Source: Acidimicrobiaceae bacterium (GTDB lineage: Bacteria > Actinomycetota > Acidimicrobiia > Acidimicrobiales > Aldehydirespiratoraceae). From it: 15,634 nt of DNA. The notes beneath the pieces were generated by a model. That model ran no database searches. It saw only the letters and a program-made list of their open reading frames with translations, and was not told the origin of the DNA. The stretch is taken from assembly GCA_009840695.1 (NCBI GenBank), contig VXNG01000053.1, positions 1 through 15,634 on the forward strand, given 5' to 3'. How positions within the stretch are numbered: the first letter of the stretch is position 1; each line of letters opens with the position of its first letter. Of this stretch, positions 7,026 to 14,042 are shown piece by piece. The translations under genes and the position numbers were made by a program.

Positions 7026-8066
7026 GTGCGCGGTGCGATCTACGAGGAGTTCAACGGACCGATCACGGTAGAGGACCTTCCTGATCCGGCGGTGCCCCGT
7101 GATGGGGTTGTGATCGAAATACGAGCGTCCGGACTATGCCGCAGCGACCTGTTCGCCTGGCACGGCCACGACCCGACCATGGCGTTGCCGCATGTGCCCG
7201 GCCACGAGCTGGCGGGAGTGGTAGCCGAGGCCGGGCCGGACACTACCCGCTGGTCGGCGGGAGACCGCGTGACCGCACCGTTCTGTTGCGGGTGCGGCTC
7301 CTGCGAGCAGTGCCACGCGGGCAATGAGCAGATCTGCGACAATTACTTCCAGCCCGGCTTCACCCACTGGGGCTCCTTCGCCCGCTACTGCGCCATCGCC
7401 CACGCCGACACCAATCTGGCCGAGCTGCCGGGCAACGTCTCGTACGAGCACGGCTCGATCCTGGGATGCCGCATGATCACGGCCTTCCGCGCGCTGATCG
7501 AGCGGGCCCGGCTCACCTCCGGCGAATGGCTGGCAGTGCACGGCTGCGGCGGGCTCGGCCTGTGCATGGTGATGATCGGCGCAGCCGTCGGCGCCCGGGT
7601 CGTGGCCGTGGACATCGATGATCGGGCCCTGGCGCTGGCGTCCACCATGGGGGCGACCGCGACCGTCACCGCCGACCCCGACGACGGACGGGCCACCGTG
7701 GGCGCGGTGCGCGACGCGACCGCGGGGGGCGCCCACGTGTCGGTCGACGCGCTGGGCAACGACGAGGTGGCCGCCAACTCCGTACGGGGCCTGCGCAAAC
7801 AGGGCCGCCACGTCCAGGCCGGGCTGCTGTCGGCTCGGGCCACGGCCCTGCCGGTGGCCACCATCATCATGAAGGAGTTGGAGGTGCTCGGCACCAAGGG
7901 GATGTCGGCCCGCAAGTACCCGGAGTTGATGGACCTGATCGCCCGGACCGGCATGGACCTCGGCCTGCTGGTGAGCCGGACCATGGCCCTTCACGACCTG
8001 CCCGAGGCCTTCGAGGCCATGGCGGACTTCGGAGCCAGCGGCGTCGCCGTCGTAACCGACTTCTGA
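7026..8066 (+). CDS. Zinc-dependent medium-chain alcohol dehydrogenase
   Basis: 346-residue MDR-family dehydrogenase, oxidising an alcohol or reducing an aldehyde/ketone with a nicotinamide cofactor. Catalytic zinc ligands are C38 (GLCRSD), H60-E61 (PGHELAG) and probably C148. Structural zinc ligands are C90, C93, C96 and C104 in CGCGSCEQCHAGNEQIC. The Rossmann loop is GCGGLG (173-178) and the acidic D196 after VVAV points to NAD rather than NADP. The GTG start is chosen because the MRGAIYEEFNGPITVEDLPDP opening is typical and an apt TANNNT box sits just upstream. An acyl-CoA dehydrogenase follows 70 bases later, with its own possible promoter; both may act in alcohol or fatty-acid oxidation. 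The substrate is not determined. Confidence 0.93.
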   Translation: MRGAIYEEFNGPITVEDLPDPAVPRDGVVIEIRASGLCRSDLFAWHGHDPTMALPHVPGHELAGVVAEAGPDTTRWSAGDRVTAPFCCGCGSCEQCHAGNEQICDNYFQPGFTHWGSFARYCAIAHADTNLAELPGNVSYEHGSILGCRMITAFRALIERARLTSGEWLAVHGCGGLGLCMVMIGAAVGARVVAVDIDDRALALASTMGATATVTADPDDGRATVGAVRDATAGGAHVSVDALGNDEVAANSVRGLRKQGRHVQAGLLSARATALPVATIIMKELEVLGTKGMSARKYPELMDLIARTGMDLGLLVSRTMALHDLPEAFEAMADFGASGVAVVTDF

Positions 8067-8123
8067 GACTCCTGAGCATTCTGAGATCCCGAGCGGCGAG
8101 AGTTCGGCCGGTGCAGCCGCCAC

Positions 8124-8129
8124 TACGCT
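8124..8129 (+). promoter_or_regulatory. Candidate leaderless -10 box of the acyl-CoA dehydrogenase
   Basis: TACGCT fits TANNNT and ends seven bases before the GTG at 8137; no Shine-Dalgarno site is visible. It repeats the arrangement before the alcohol dehydrogenase, suggesting both genes are read from leaderless transcripts. The -35 region is not recognisable. Confidence 0.45.
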
Positions 8130-8136
8130 GAGCGCC

Positions 8137-9363
8137 GTGGCCGACGACGCCCTGCCCCCCGGCGAAGACGAGGTGTTCCGGGCCCGCTGCCGCGCCTTCC
8201 TGGATGAGCACGCCACCGGCATCTCGCTGGGCGGACGCCCCGACCCGCGGGGCGAGTTCCGCCTGCGGGCAGCCCAGCGCTTCCAGAAGGCTCTGGCCGA
8301 CGAGGGGCTGGCCGGGCTCACCTACCCGGTCACCTACGGCGGCGCCGGGCTCACCAAGGCCCACGAGAAGGCATGGCGCGAGACCTACAGCGCCTACCCC
8401 AACATGACCTACGACCTGCTCATCTCCCACGGGATGTGCCTGCCCATGATGGCCGAGTACGGCACTCATGCCCAGAAGTCGGCCTACCTGGCTCGCAACA
8501 TCTCCGGCGAAGACGTTTGGTGCCAGATGTTCTCCGAGCCCGGTGCGGGCTCCGACGTGGCCAGCCTGCAGACCCGGGCCGAGCGCGACGGCGACGAATG
8601 GATCATCAACGGCCAGAAGGTGTGGACCACGCTGGCGCACCTGTGCACCTACGGGATCATCATCGCCCGCACCGACCCAGAAGTACCCAAGCACGCCGGG
8701 ATCTCGATGTTCATCGTGCCGATGGACGCCGAGGGAGTGGAGGTCCGGCCCATCCACCAGATCGACGGTGGCACCCACTTCAACGAGGTGTTTTTCACTG
8801 ACGTGCGCATCGGCTCCGGCAGCTTGCTGGGCGACCTGAACAACGGCTGGCGCATGGCGACGGCGATGCTGATGTACGAGCGGGTGGCCATCGGGTCCGG
8901 CACCACCGGCGGGATAACCACCGACCGCACCGACCGGCTCATCGACGAGGCCCGCAAGCGCGGCCTCACTCACGACCCAGCCCTGCGTCAGAAGCTGATG
9001 CGGCTGCGCACCCTCGAGACTTGCCTGTCGCTGGTGGCCATGCGCACCCGGGCCGAGCTCAAGGCGGGACGCACCCCCGGACCGGGCGGCTCCATAGGGA
9101 AGCTGGCAACCGTCGAGATCGCCGACCTGCACACCGAAGTGTCCATGGCCATCGCCGGAGCCTCCGGTGTGGCCTGGGAGGACGAGGCCGACGCCTTCTG
9201 GCAGCGCCAGGCCCTCACATCTCTCCAGGCCGGGATCGCGGGCGGGACGACCGAGATCCAGCGCAACATCATCGGCGACCGCGTGCTGGGACTGCCCCGC
9301 GACATCAGCGTCGACCGGGGCGTGCCCTACAAGGACCTGGCCGTCGGCACCCAGACCAGCTGA
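8137..9363 (+). CDS. Acyl-CoA dehydrogenase (FadE-like)
   Basis: 408-residue FAD enzyme of the acyl-CoA dehydrogenase family, introducing an alpha-beta double bond into an acyl-CoA. FAD-binding and signature segments are plain: WCQMFSEPGAGSDVASLQTRAERDGDEWIINGQKVWTT (128-165), and the C-terminal TTEIQRNIIGDRVLGLPRD (371-389). The glutamate that acts as base in MCAD-type enzymes (EGT just before this C-terminal motif) is replaced: the sequence reads IAGGTTEIQRN. E248 in LMYERVAIG lies where the base is found in LCAD- and FadE26-type enzymes and is the likely substitute. A GTG start preceded by a TANNNT box is used; no other start fits better. The substrate (straight-chain, branched or steroid side chain) is unknown. 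The gene converges on the Lrp-type regulator. Confidence 0.92.
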   Translation: MADDALPPGEDEVFRARCRAFLDEHATGISLGGRPDPRGEFRLRAAQRFQKALADEGLAGLTYPVTYGGAGLTKAHEKAWRETYSAYPNMTYDLLISHGMCLPMMAEYGTHAQKSAYLARNISGEDVWCQMFSEPGAGSDVASLQTRAERDGDEWIINGQKVWTTLAHLCTYGIIIARTDPEVPKHAGISMFIVPMDAEGVEVRPIHQIDGGTHFNEVFFTDVRIGSGSLLGDLNNGWRMATAMLMYERVAIGSGTTGGITTDRTDRLIDEARKRGLTHDPALRQKLMRLRTLETCLSLVAMRTRAELKAGRTPGPGGSIGKLATVEIADLHTEVSMAIAGASGVAWEDEADAFWQRQALTSLQAGIAGGTTEIQRNIIGDRVLGLPRDISVDRGVPYKDLAVGTQTS

Positions 9364-9415
9364 CCCCTGCTGGAACCCCCGCTCCTGTTCGCTGCGCTCA
9401 CGGGCCGCTCGGGCC

Positions 9416-9877
9416 CTAGAGCAGGTGGCGGGTGGTCTGGTAGACGGTGCGGATGGCGAAGTTGGAGCGCAGCCGAGCCACTCCCGCCAGCCGCGACAGG
9501 TGCTGGTTGTGGATGCGCTCGAAGTCGCGGTGATCCTGCACGGCGAGGTGCACCAGGTAGTCGGCGTCGCCCGCCACCAGGTGGCATGACATGACCTCGG
9601 GACAGTCGCGCACGTCGTGTTCGAAGCGGCGCAGCGACTCCTCGCTCTGGCTGACAAGGGAGACCTCCACGAACACGTCCAGATCCCTGCCGATGGCCTC
9701 GGTGTCCAGAATCATGACGTAGCCGTCGATCACGCCGTCGGACTCCAGCCGGCGCACCCGCCGGTGGCACGCCGACGTGGACAGACCTATGCGCGATGCC
9801 AACTCGGCGTGTGACACCCGCCCGTCGACCTGCAGCTCGTTCAGAATGAGCCGATCGGTCGAGTCGATCTCCTGCAT
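9416..9877 (-). CDS. Lrp/AsnC-family regulator, probable AldR-type controller of alanine dehydrogenase
   Basis: 153 residues from the ATG at 9877. An N-terminal helix-turn-helix (DSTDRLILNELQVDGRVSHAELASRIGLSTSACHRRVRRLESDGVI, 5-50) is followed by a RAM ligand-binding domain with GDADYLVHLAVQD (103-115), the usual amino-acid-sensing region. A longer frame back to 9967 adds 30 residues outside family similarity and running through the shared promoter, so it was not used. It is divergent from alanine dehydrogenase with a 140-base spacer containing two similar boxes. That layout matches mycobacterial AldR-ald, where the Lrp protein controls ald in response to alanine. No Shine-Dalgarno site is evident. 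The role as an ald regulator is inference from position. Confidence 0.92.
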   Translation of the reverse strand: MQEIDSTDRLILNELQVDGRVSHAELASRIGLSTSACHRRVRRLESDGVIDGYVMILDTEAIGRDLDVFVEVSLVSQSEESLRRFEHDVRDCPEVMSCHLVAGDADYLVHLAVQDHRDFERIHNQHLSRLAGVARLRSNFAIRTVYQTTRHLL

Positions 9878-9878
9878 A

Positions 9879-9961
9879 GGAATATTTTGCGCAGAATCGG
9901 CCACTGTGTGCAAGCAATGAGCGTTACTGCCGTCATTCAGGGAAATATCGCTCAGAATCAG
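9879..9961. promoter_or_regulatory. Paired 22-base boxes in the lrp-ald spacer, probable Lrp-type operators
   Basis: Box 1 (9879-9900, GGAATATTTTGCGCAGAATC then GG) and box 2 (9940-9961, GGGAAATATCGCTCAGAATC then AG) match at 16 of 22 positions, including an identical CAGAATC. They are 61 bases apart, close to six helical turns, as expected for an Lrp oligomer that wraps DNA. Box 1 touches the regulator's start codon, so it could autoregulate. Confidence 0.5.
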
Positions 9962-9976
9962 TCTCACATGCGCGTG

Positions 9977-9982
9977 TATTGT
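9977..9982 (+). promoter_or_regulatory. Candidate -10 box of ald
   Basis: TATTGT preceded by GTG resembles an extended -10 and would start transcription near 9989, leaving a leader of about 30 bases with the GGAGGGG site (10005-10011). Operator box 2 lies immediately upstream. The -35 element is not clear. Confidence 0.35.
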
Positions 9983-10017
9983 TTCTTGACTCGACTCGCA
10001 GGCTGGAGGGGTCCAAA

Positions 10018-11133
10018 ATGCGCATCGGAGTGCCCAAGGAGATCAAGAGCGAGGAACGCCGGGTCGGGCTGGCCCCCGACAGCGTCCGTGAGGTCACCGA
10101 CCGCGGCCACGAGGTGTACGTGGAGCGGGGTGCGGGCGCAGGTGCCGGGTTCGACGACGACGAGTACAAGGACCGCGGGGCCATCATGGTGCCCACTGCC
10201 GAAGAGCTCTTCGAGGTCGCCGAACTGATCGTGAAGGTCAAGGAGCCCCAGGCGGTGGAACGGGCCCGCCTGAGGGCGGACCATACCCTTTTCACCTACC
10301 TGCATCTGGCTCCCGACCCCGACCAGGCCAGTGACCTGCTGGCCAGCGGGGCCACTGCCATCGCCTACGAGTCCGTCACCGACCGCAGGGGCCGGCTCCC
10401 CCTACTGGCCCCTATGTCCCAGGTGGCGGGCCGCCTGGCCATTCAGGCCGGCGCCCGCTGCCTGGAGGCATCCACCGGAGGCCGCGGGGTGCTGCTGGGC
10501 GGGGTTCCCGGCGTGGCCGCGGCTCCGGTCACGGTGATCGGCGGCGGGGTGGTCGGCACCAACGCGGTGGAGATGGCCTTGGGACTCGGCGCCGACGTCA
10601 CCGTGCTCGATCGCGACATGGCTGTGCTCGAATCGCTGGCCGCCCGCTTCGGTCCGGCGCTGCGCACCCTGTACTCCAGCCCCAGCCGGCTGGCCCAGGC
10701 CGTGTTCACCGCCGATCTGGTGATCGGGGCCGTGCTGCTGCCCGGCGCCAGGGCGCCGCGCCTGATCACCAGGCAGATGGTGAAGGTCATGCGGCCCGGC
10801 ACCGTCATCGTGGACGTGGCCATCGACCAGGGCGGCTGCGCCGAGACCTCCAGGCCCACCACCCACGCCGAACCCACCTACGTGGTCGACGACGTGGTCC
10901 ACTACTGCGTGGCCAACATGCCCGGCGCGGTCCCCCGCACCTCGACCCAGGCCCTCAACAACGCCACGCTCCCCTACGTGATCAAGCTTGCCGACCAGGG
11001 CGTCGTCGAAGCCATCGCGGCCGACAAGGGCCTACAGGACGGCCTGAGCGTGCGCCATGGCCGGATCACCGAGCCCGCCGTGGCCGACGCTCTGGGCATG
11101 GAGTACACGGACCCCCTCGACACGCTGCGCTAA
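10018..11133 (+). CDS. ald: Alanine dehydrogenase
   Basis: NAD-dependent L-alanine dehydrogenase, 371 residues, the same length as the M. tuberculosis enzyme. It converts L-alanine and pyruvate/ammonium reversibly. Key residues line up: R15 in [11 protein letters not shown]75 in VKVKEPQ, H96 in YLHLAPD and D270 in [10 protein letters not shown]. The Rossmann loop VIGGGVVG (173-180) is followed by D198 for NAD. The closing pattern ([26 protein letters not shown]) is diagnostic. The ATG at 10018 has GGAGGGG six bases upstream; in-frame sequence back to 9979 is not family-like. It is divergent from an Lrp/AsnC regulator that probably controls it, and it converges on ftsX across 35 bases with no obvious terminator. 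Confidence 0.96.
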   Translation: MRIGVPKEIKSEERRVGLAPDSVREVTDRGHEVYVERGAGAGAGFDDDEYKDRGAIMVPTAEELFEVAELIVKVKEPQAVERARLRADHTLFTYLHLAPDPDQASDLLASGATAIAYESVTDRRGRLPLLAPMSQVAGRLAIQAGARCLEASTGGRGVLLGGVPGVAAAPVTVIGGGVVGTNAVEMALGLGADVTVLDRDMAVLESLAARFGPALRTLYSSPSRLAQAVFTADLVIGAVLLPGARAPRLITRQMVKVMRPGTVIVDVAIDQGGCAETSRPTTHAEPTYVVDDVVHYCVANMPGAVPRTSTQALNNATLPYVIKLADQGVVEAIAADKGLQDGLSVRHGRITEPAVADALGMEYTDPLDTLR

Positions 11134-11168
11134 GGAGACGATCCTGGGCCGAGCAGGTCCGCTTGGCG

Positions 11169-12062
11169 CTACTCGTTCAGGTGCATGGCGACGGCCAGGT
11201 TCGATCCGATCACCGCGACCCCTACCGCGATGGCAACCACGAGCAGATTGACCTGCAGCATGGCGGCGTCGTCGACCTTGAACCCGGCCAGTAGCTGCAG
11301 GCTGTCAGCGTCACCGAACTGGTCGATCACATAGTTCCGTAGCAGCGCGTTGCTGGTGATGGCCACAAGAGCGCCAAGCAGGCCCTGTACCAGGCCCTCG
11401 AGCATGAACGGGACGCGAATGAACCACTTGGTCGCCCCTACCAGGCGCATGATCTCTATCTCGGTGCGCCGGTTGCCGATGGCCACGGCCAGCGTGTTGA
11501 GGATCAACAGGGTCGAGGCGCCGAGAAGGACTATCGAGCCGATGAACAGAACCCGTCCGGCCCGGTCCGACAGGTTCTGAACGTCACGGATCACCTCGAC
11601 CGCGGTAGTCACGCTGCGGACGCCGGGCCGACCCTTGAACTGGCTGGCCAACTCCTCGACTATGTCGGGCGCGGGATCGGTCGGCACCACCCGGTAGTAA
11701 GGGGGCACCTCCTCGGGAGTCGTAATATCGAGAACCTCCGGCGTGTCCTCGAAGAGATCCCTGAACTCCTCGTAGGACTGCTCGCGGTCCACGTACTCCC
11801 ACCGCTCCACGCCAGGGCTCTCGTCGAGCTGGTTGCGGACGCTGGAGTCCTCGTCGGTCCCCGCGTCGGAGTTCATCCACACGATGAACTCCACGCCGTC
11901 CTGCCACCGGGCGGTGGCGCTGTCCACCGCCACCTGGAACAGCATGAAGCCTCCGAACATGGCCAGAGACACTCCGACCGTCACCACGGTGGCCACCGCG
12001 AGCAGGATGTTGCGCCACAGGTTCTGACCCGTCTCTCGCAGTACGTAGCGGAAGCTGAACAT
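11169..12062 (-). CDS. ftsX: Cell division protein FtsX
   Basis: 297-residue integral membrane partner of FtsE; together they control peptidoglycan hydrolases at the septum. Topology is the expected four helices: TM1 about 18-46, an outer loop domain 47-168, TM2 about 171-196, TM3 about 216-242 and TM4 about 270-292. The conserved cytoplasmic [23 protein letters not shown] (201-223) and the N-terminal [15 protein letters not shown] are present. It is preceded by 81 bases after the ftsE stop, which consist largely of two and a half copies of a 36-base repeat containing copies of its own start. A smpB gene, often next in actinobacteria, is absent; ald converges from the other side. Confidence 0.95.
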   Translation of the reverse strand: MFSFRYVLRETGQNLWRNILLAVATVVTVGVSLAMFGGFMLFQVAVDSATARWQDGVEFIVWMNSDAGTDEDSSVRNQLDESPGVERWEYVDREQSYEEFRDLFEDTPEVLDITTPEEVPPYYRVVPTDPAPDIVEELASQFKGRPGVRSVTTAVEVIRDVQNLSDRAGRVLFIGSIVLLGASTLLILNTLAVAIGNRRTEIEIMRLVGATKWFIRVPFMLEGLVQGLLGALVAITSNALLRNYVIDQFGDADSLQLLAGFKVDDAAMLQVNLLVVAIAVGVAVIGSNLAVAMHLNE

Positions 12063-12158
12063 CGAGGCCTACTCGCGGCGGGAGATGAAGCTGAACATCG
12101 AGGCCTACTCGCTACCGGGGGCGAAGCTGAACACCGCGAAGACTTACTCGTAGACGCC
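12051..12158 (-). repeat. 36-base tandem repeat spanning the ftsE-ftsX junction
   Basis: Units begin at 12051, 12087 and 12123, each opening with GAAGCTGAAC on the plus strand. The first two share 26 identical leading bases, including ATCGAGGCCTACTCGC; the remaining ten are partly alike. The third matches only the first ten bases well, then carries a TACTCG shifted by three. The length is a multiple of three, so all copies keep frame with both ftsE and ftsX. Unit 1 overlaps the first four ftsX codons and unit 3 overlaps the ftsE stop. Confidence 0.9.
12069..12134 (-). other. Two in-frame mini-reading frames copying the ftsX start
   Basis: Reading from ftsE toward ftsX, nine bases after the ftsE TAA comes GTG opening MFSFAPGSE then TAG (12134-12105). 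Six bases later ATG opens MFSFISRRE then TAG (12098-12069). Six bases later is the ftsX ATG, opening [10 protein letters not shown]. All three share the frame. They are direct products of the 36-base repeat. Whether ribosomes use them is unknown; the even six-base stop-to-start steps would suit re-initiation. Confidence 0.4.
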
Positions 12159-12821
12159 GCGGGCCTGGTCGCGCACGACCATCCCCCGATCGAGCTCCAC
12201 CACCCGCTGCCGCATGCTGTCCACGATGCTCCTGTCGTGGGTGGCCATCACCACGGTCGTACCGATCTCGTTGATGCGCTCGAGAAGGCGCATGATGCCC
12301 ACCGATGTCGTGGGATCGAGATTGCCGGTGGGCTCGTCGGCCAGCAGGATCAGCGGCCGGTTGACGAAGGCCCGGGCGATCGACACCCGCTGCTGCTCGC
12401 CCCCTGAGAGCTCGCGGGGGAAGCGGTCCATCTTGCGGGACAGCCCGACCAGTTCCAGGATGGCGGGCACCTGGCGGTTGATCACCTGGGGGCCCTTGCC
12501 GATCACCTCCAGCGCGAAGGCAACGTTCTCGGCCACCGTCTTCTTCTGGAGGAGCTTGAAGTCCTGGAACACATAGCCGATGTTGCGCCGGAGGTAGGGC
12601 ACCCTCCATCCGCTGAGCCCGCCGATGTCGCGGCCGGCCACGAATATCCGGCCGTGCTCGGGCACGTCCTCGCGGTTGAGCAGGCGGATGAACGTGGACT
12701 TGCCGGAGCCGGACGGACCCACCAGGAAGACGAACTCCCCCTTGCCGATGTCGATGGTCACGTCGCGCAGGGCCACCACGTCGCCCTTGAACACCTTCGT
12801 GACCTTCTCCATCTTGATCAT
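12144..12821 (-). CDS. ftsE: Cell division ATP-binding protein FtsE
   Basis: 225-residue ABC ATPase that drives FtsX. Walker [10 protein letters not shown] (35-43), Q-loop VFQDFKLL (84-91), signature LSGGEQQR (138-145), Walker [14 protein letters not shown] (157-169) and the switch H195 are all intact. The length is typical. The ATG overlaps the TGA of an upstream mini-frame (TGATG), and GGAG about eight bases upstream, within a short repeat, can act as the ribosome-binding site. It lies 45 bases after the prfB stop and is very likely in one transcript with secA, prfB and ftsX. Confidence 0.96.
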   Translation of the reverse strand: MIKMEKVTKVFKGDVVALRDVTIDIGKGEFVFLVGPSGSGKSTFIRLLNREDVPEHGRIFVAGRDIGGLSGWRVPYLRRNIGYVFQDFKLLQKKTVAENVAFALEVIGKGPQVINRQVPAILELVGLSRKMDRFPRELSGGEQQRVSIARAFVNRPLILLADEPTGNLDPTTSVGIMRLLERINEIGTTVVMATHDRSIVDSMRQRVVELDRGMVVRDQARGVYE

Positions 12822-12874
12822 CAGGCGTTCTCCATCTTGCTCACGGGGTGCTCTGGTGGAGGATCATCAGGCGT
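12805..12874 (-). repeat. Short direct repeats at the prfB-ftsE junction
   Basis: On the plus strand GATCATCAGGCGT occurs at 12816-12828 and again at 12862-12874, 46 bases apart. TTCTCCATCTTG occurs at 12805-12816 and 12828-12839, 23 bases apart, half the first period. One copy of each pair covers the ftsE start; the others cover the prfB stop and the spacer. This points to local duplication of the gene-start region. Confidence 0.8.
12821..12867 (-). other. Two overlapping mini-reading frames linking prfB to ftsE
   Basis: The prfB TGA overlaps an ATG by one base (TGATG), opening MILHQSTP with its stop at 12843-12841. That stop overlaps a GTG by four bases (GTGA), opening MSKMENA with its stop at 12823-12821. 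That stop overlaps the ftsE ATG by one base. The whole 45-base gap is therefore covered by start-stop overlaps. The second mini-frame resembles the FtsE N terminus (MIKMEK). Expression is unproven; frames this short can arise by chance. Confidence 0.35.
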
Positions 12875-14036
12875 CGCCTCCAGGGGCCTCCGGTGACGTG
12901 GCGACAGTACCAGCCCCCTCGATCGAGCCCGCGGCACCGGAGGCCCGGCTCCAACGGAGCCACGACTCCATGAACGGATCGAGGTCCCCGCCGAGCACGG
13001 CGTCGACGTTGGGGGTCTCATGGCGGGTGCGCTGGTCCTTCACCATCTGGTAGGGCTGCATCACATAGCTTCGAATCTGGCTGCCGAAGCCCACCTTTCG
13101 CTGCTCGCCCTTGATGCCGGCGATCTCGTCGGCGAGCCGCTTGCGCTCCAGGTTGAGCAGCTTGGCGGCCAGCATCTGCATGGCCCGCTCCTTGTTCTGG
13201 TGCTGGCTGCGCTCGTTCTGGCAACTAGTCACGATCCCGGTGGGCAGGTGAGTAATCCGCACCGCCGAGTCGGTGACGTTGACATGCTGACCGCCCGCCC
13301 CCGAGGAGCGGTAGGTGTCGATGCGCAGGTCCTTCTCATCGATGGTCACCTCGTCGGAGACCTCATCGAAGAAGGGGGCCACGTCGACCGCGGTGAACGC
13401 GGTCTGGCGCTTGCCCTCGTTGTTGAACGGCGAGATCCGCACCAGGCGGTGCACGCCGTGCTCGGAGCGCATCCAGCCGTAGGCGCAACGGCCCCTCAGC
13501 AGGAAGTCCACACTGGAGTACCCGGCCTCGGTACCCTCCGACAGGGCGGTCACCTCCAGTTCGAAGCCACGGCGCTCGGCCCAGCGGCGGTACATCCGCA
13601 GCAGCATCTCGGCCCAGTCCTGCGAGTCGGTCCCGCCCTCGCCCGACTTGATCTGGCAGACGGCGTCCCGCTGGTCGAACTCGCCGGTGAACAGCGACCG
13701 CAGCTCGAGCTCGTCGAAGCGGGCGGCAATGTCGGCCACCAGCCGCGCGATCTCGGCCTCCTCGGAGGCGTCCCCCTCCTCCACCGCCAGCTGGTTGAGG
13801 GTCTCGGCGTCGGAGATCCCGTCGGCCAGACGCTCGAACATGGCCAGGTCGTCGCTGATCGAGGCCAGCTCGGAGGTCACGGCCCGGGCCCGTTCGGGCT
13901 GATCCCACAGATCGGGGCGCGACGACTCAGCCTCGAGCTGGGGGAGCCGGACCCGCAGCGCGTCGATGCGAAGGTAGGCCTCGGCCTCCTCGAGGCGACC
14001 GCGCAGCCGGCGCAGATCGTCGCTGAAGTCCTGCAC
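12867..14036 (-). CDS. prfB: Peptide chain release factor 2
   Basis: Class I release factor recognising UGA and UAA. The anticodon-like SPF tripeptide is at 202-204 (RISPFNNEGKR), distinguishing RF2 from RF1, and the catalytic GGQ is at 248-250 (RSSGAGGQHVNVTDSAVRITH). The 389 residues are slightly longer than usual because about 25 residues (SGAAGSIEGAGTVATSPEAPGGDA) follow the family end. No programmed-frameshift site (in-frame UGA after a CTT run) is seen near the 5' end: the frame is continuous from the GTG start. That GTG lies six bases after the secA TAG, so translation is probably coupled. The gene ends in TGATGA, the first stop of which overlaps a mini-frame start. Confidence 0.96.
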   Translation of the reverse strand: MQDFSDDLRRLRGRLEEAEAYLRIDALRVRLPQLEAESSRPDLWDQPERARAVTSELASISDDLAMFERLADGISDAETLNQLAVEEGDASEEAEIARLVADIAARFDELELRSLFTGEFDQRDAVCQIKSGEGGTDSQDWAEMLLRMYRRWAERRGFELEVTALSEGTEAGYSSVDFLLRGRCAYGWMRSEHGVHRLVRISPFNNEGKRQTAFTAVDVAPFFDEVSDEVTIDEKDLRIDTYRSSGAGGQHVNVTDSAVRITHLPTGIVTSCQNERSQHQNKERAMQMLAAKLLNLERKRLADEIAGIKGEQRKVGFGSQIRSYVMQPYQMVKDQRTRHETPNVDAVLGGDLDPFMESWLRWSRASGAAGSIEGAGTVATSPEAPGGDA

Positions 14037-14042
14037 GGTTGC

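Noticed and set aside
9402..9416. GGGCC...GGCCC hairpin between the acyl-CoA dehydrogenase and the regulator gene
   Set aside because: Only five base pairs, overlapping the regulator stop, with no T tract; too weak to call a terminator.
7134..9657. Two long minus-strand reading frames (395 and 596 codons) opposite the dehydrogenases
   Set aside because: Both are antisense to well-recognised enzymes with intact motifs, and their translations are low-complexity and match no family; high GC makes such frames common.
9878..9967. Longer N terminus for the Lrp-type regulator
   Set aside because: The added 30 residues cross the shared promoter and the paired boxes and lie outside the family.
11134..11168. 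Search for smpB or a terminator between ald and ftsX
   Set aside because: The 35-base convergent gap contains neither; smpB, often after ftsX in actinobacteria, is not in the window.
13900..14036. Programmed +1 frameshift in prfB, as in E. coli
   Set aside because: The frame is continuous from the GTG through the N-terminal helices; no in-frame UGA or CTT-TGA slip site is present.
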